Source: Neorhodopirellula lusitana (lineage in GTDB: Bacteria > Planctomycetota > Planctomycetia > Pirellulales > Pirellulaceae). Taken from it: 64,000 bases of DNA. The stretch spans positions 1,302,001-1,366,000 of the forward strand of contig NZ_FXUG01000001.1 in the NCBI RefSeq assembly GCF_900182915.1. Reading direction: 5' to 3'. The translations under genes and the position numbers were made by a program. The notes beneath the pieces were generated by a model. That model saw only the letters and a program-made list of their open reading frames with translations. It was not told the origin of the DNA and did no database searches. Shown here one piece after another: positions 62,785 to 64,000 of the stretch. The stretch's first letter is position 1. Each line of letters starts with the position of its first letter.

Positions 62785-64000
62785 ATGCTCAAAGCCCTCG
62801 AGCTGGCCGGATTCAAGAGTTTCGCGGATCGAACGCGTTTCGACTTCCCAGACGGCATTACAGTCGTCGTCGGCCCCAATGGCTCGGGCAAGTCGAATAT
62901 CGTCGATGCGATGAAATGGGTGCTCGGTAGCCAGAGCGCCAAGAGCCTGCGTGGCAAGGACATGTCGGATGTGATCTTCAAGGGATCACAAACCCGCGGC
63001 CCTGCCGGTGCGGCTGAAGCAACGATCATCTTTGATAACACCAACGGTGAACTTCCGGTCGATGCCCCCGAGGTTCACGTCACGCGGCGGGTCTACCGCA
63101 GCGGTGAAGGTGAGTATCTGATCAACAACCAAGCGGTGCGATTGAAGGACGTCAAAGCACTGATTCGCGGGACCGGAATCGGGATCGACGCTTATAGTCT
63201 GATCGAGCAAGGCAAGGTCGATCGCATGCTTCAGGCGAATGCGAAAGACCGTCGAGCGATCTTCGAAGAGGCGGCCGGAATCAGCCGCTTTAAAGCCAAG
63301 AAGGATGAAGCGGAACGGCGACTCACTCGCGTTCAACAGAATCTGACCCGCCTCGGTGACATCGTTGACGAAGTCGCCACCCGGCTGAAGACTCTGAAGA
63401 GCCAAGCGGGTAAGGCCGAGCGTTATCGCCAGGCATCCGACCGGCTGAAAGAACTTCGCACGGTCGTCGCTTGGACGGACTGGATGGGGCTTACCGAGCA
63501 ACTCGAATCGGCGCAGTCGAAGTACTCCAACGCAGTGGCCCACCACGCGGCGTCTGAGACCGCTCGGGAAGAACTGGAGGAGCAACGGCAAGCCGCCGAG
63601 ATCCGCTTGCAAACCATCGCTGATGAAGCTCGTGAAGCGGAACGCATTCGGGGTGAGCTCACCGGTGAAATCGCTCGATTGCAGGGACGCCGGGATTCCG
63701 ATCAAACCACGCTTGCGGAACAGCGGCGTGCTTTGGCTGGGCATTATCGTCGTTTGCGAATCACTCGCACGGCGGCGGGCAGTGCCACGGCGGATCTGCA
63801 AAAGGCGATCGATGATCTCGAAGTCGCCCAAGCCCAGGCCACCGAGATTCTGCAACGCAAAGAATCGATCACTGCCGACCGAGACCGATTGCAGACCGAA
63901 GTCCATGCGGTGCAAAACCGCCGGGACGAACTGCAACGAGAACACCTCGCGGCGGTGCGACGTGTTGCCGATCATGAGGCCAACCGACAACGGGTTCAAC
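62785..64000 (+). CDS. smc: Chromosome segregation protein SMC, 5' part (runs off the window)
   Basis: 405 codons are visible from the ATG at 62785. The N-terminal ATPase half shows LKALELAGFKSFADRTRFDF, Walker A GPNGSGKS (30-37), the SLRGKDMSDVIFKGS segment, and GIDAYSLIEQGKVDRMLQA followed by RRAIFEEAAGISRFKAKKDEA. From about residue 170 the heptad-rich coiled coil begins. The hinge, second coil and C-terminal signature lie outside the window. It would form the bacterial condensin with ScpA and ScpB. Confidence 0.96.
   Translation, partial: MLKALELAGFKSFADRTRFDFPDGITVVVGPNGSGKSNIVDAMKWVLGSQSAKSLRGKDMSDVIFKGSQTRGPAGAAEATIIFDNTNGELPVDAPEVHVTRRVYRSGEGEYLINNQAVRLKDVKALIRGTGIGIDAYSLIEQGKVDRMLQANAKDRRAIFEEAAGISRFKAKKDEAERRLTRVQQNLTRLGDIVDEVATRLKTLKSQAGKAERYRQASDRLKELRTVVAWTDWMGLTEQLESAQSKYSNAVAHHAASETAREELEEQRQAAEIRLQTIADEAREAERIRGELTGEIARLQGRRDSDQTTLAEQRRALAGHYRRLRITRTAAGSATADLQKAIDDLEVAQAQATEILQRKESITADRDRLQTEVHAVQNRRDELQREHLAAVRRVADHEANRQRVQ

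Noticed and set aside
62986-63999. 337-codon - strand frame at the right edge
   Set aside because: Antisense to the clearly recognisable SMC N-terminal coding sequence.

Overview
The window looks like a chromosomal segment of a marine planctomycete close to Rhodopirellula (family Pirellulaceae). The evidence is the gene style: three ECF-type sigma factors, one coupled to a membrane Ser/Thr kinase with a LamG-like tail and one coupled to a FecR-like protein; a PEP-CTERM secreted protein; formylglycine sulfatases; an FHA protein; many secreted proteins without recognisable families; and a very large exopolysaccharide locus. The assignment rests on gene content and family recognition only, since no searches could be run.

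Layout. 1-3.9 kb: rhamnose use (AraC-type regulator cut by the window edge, L-rhamnose isomerase, an NCS1-type permease and a small membrane protein), then one copy of a dispersed 135-bp repeat. 4.1-11.9 kb: a basic small protein, an FHA protein, an ECF sigma factor carrying its own membrane anchor followed by a hydrolase-like protein that lacks the nucleophile serine, and a DUF900 lipoprotein. 12.1-14.4 kb: homoserine dehydrogenase and a secreted peroxiredoxin-like protein. 14.6-22.3 kb: PEP-CTERM protein, divergent sigma/kinase pair, gamma carbonic anhydrase, YidD, sigma/FecR pair, a 12-copy 16-bp tandem repeat and tRNA-Arg. 22.4-27.8 kb: metallophosphoesterase, MetK, VWA protein, LptF/G-type permease and a small membrane protein. 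28.0-32.4 kb: one intact sulfatase followed by two broken sulfatase genes around a secreted protein of unknown function. 32.5-35.0 kb: tRNA-Ser, a eukaryote-like nucleoside monophosphate kinase with an extra N-terminal domain, and an NAD(P)-binding oxidoreductase.

35.4-59.0 kb is an exopolysaccharide region. A tightly packed + strand run encodes an outer-membrane export protein (Wza-like), an O-antigen ligase/polymerase-like membrane protein, an ABC exporter pair (Wzm/Wzt-like), glycosyltransferases, a methyltransferase, an acyltransferase, a CapK-like adenylate-forming enzyme, a membrane-anchored phosphatase/nuclease-fold protein and a deacetylase-like protein. On the - strand, converging on it, lie the priming sugar transferase and a Wzz-like chain-length protein whose C-terminal tyrosine-kinase domain has lost its Walker motifs. 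A further glycosyltransferase follows after the second copy of the dispersed repeat.

59.3-64.0 kb: esterase, hemolysin III family protein, HNH endonuclease, DUF456 membrane protein and the 5' part of smc, which runs off the window end. The strongest leads for a second look are the degenerate BY-kinase, the serine-less hydrolase beside a membrane-anchored sigma factor, the kinase with the unexplained N-terminal domain, the decaying sulfatase cluster and the dispersed repeat families.
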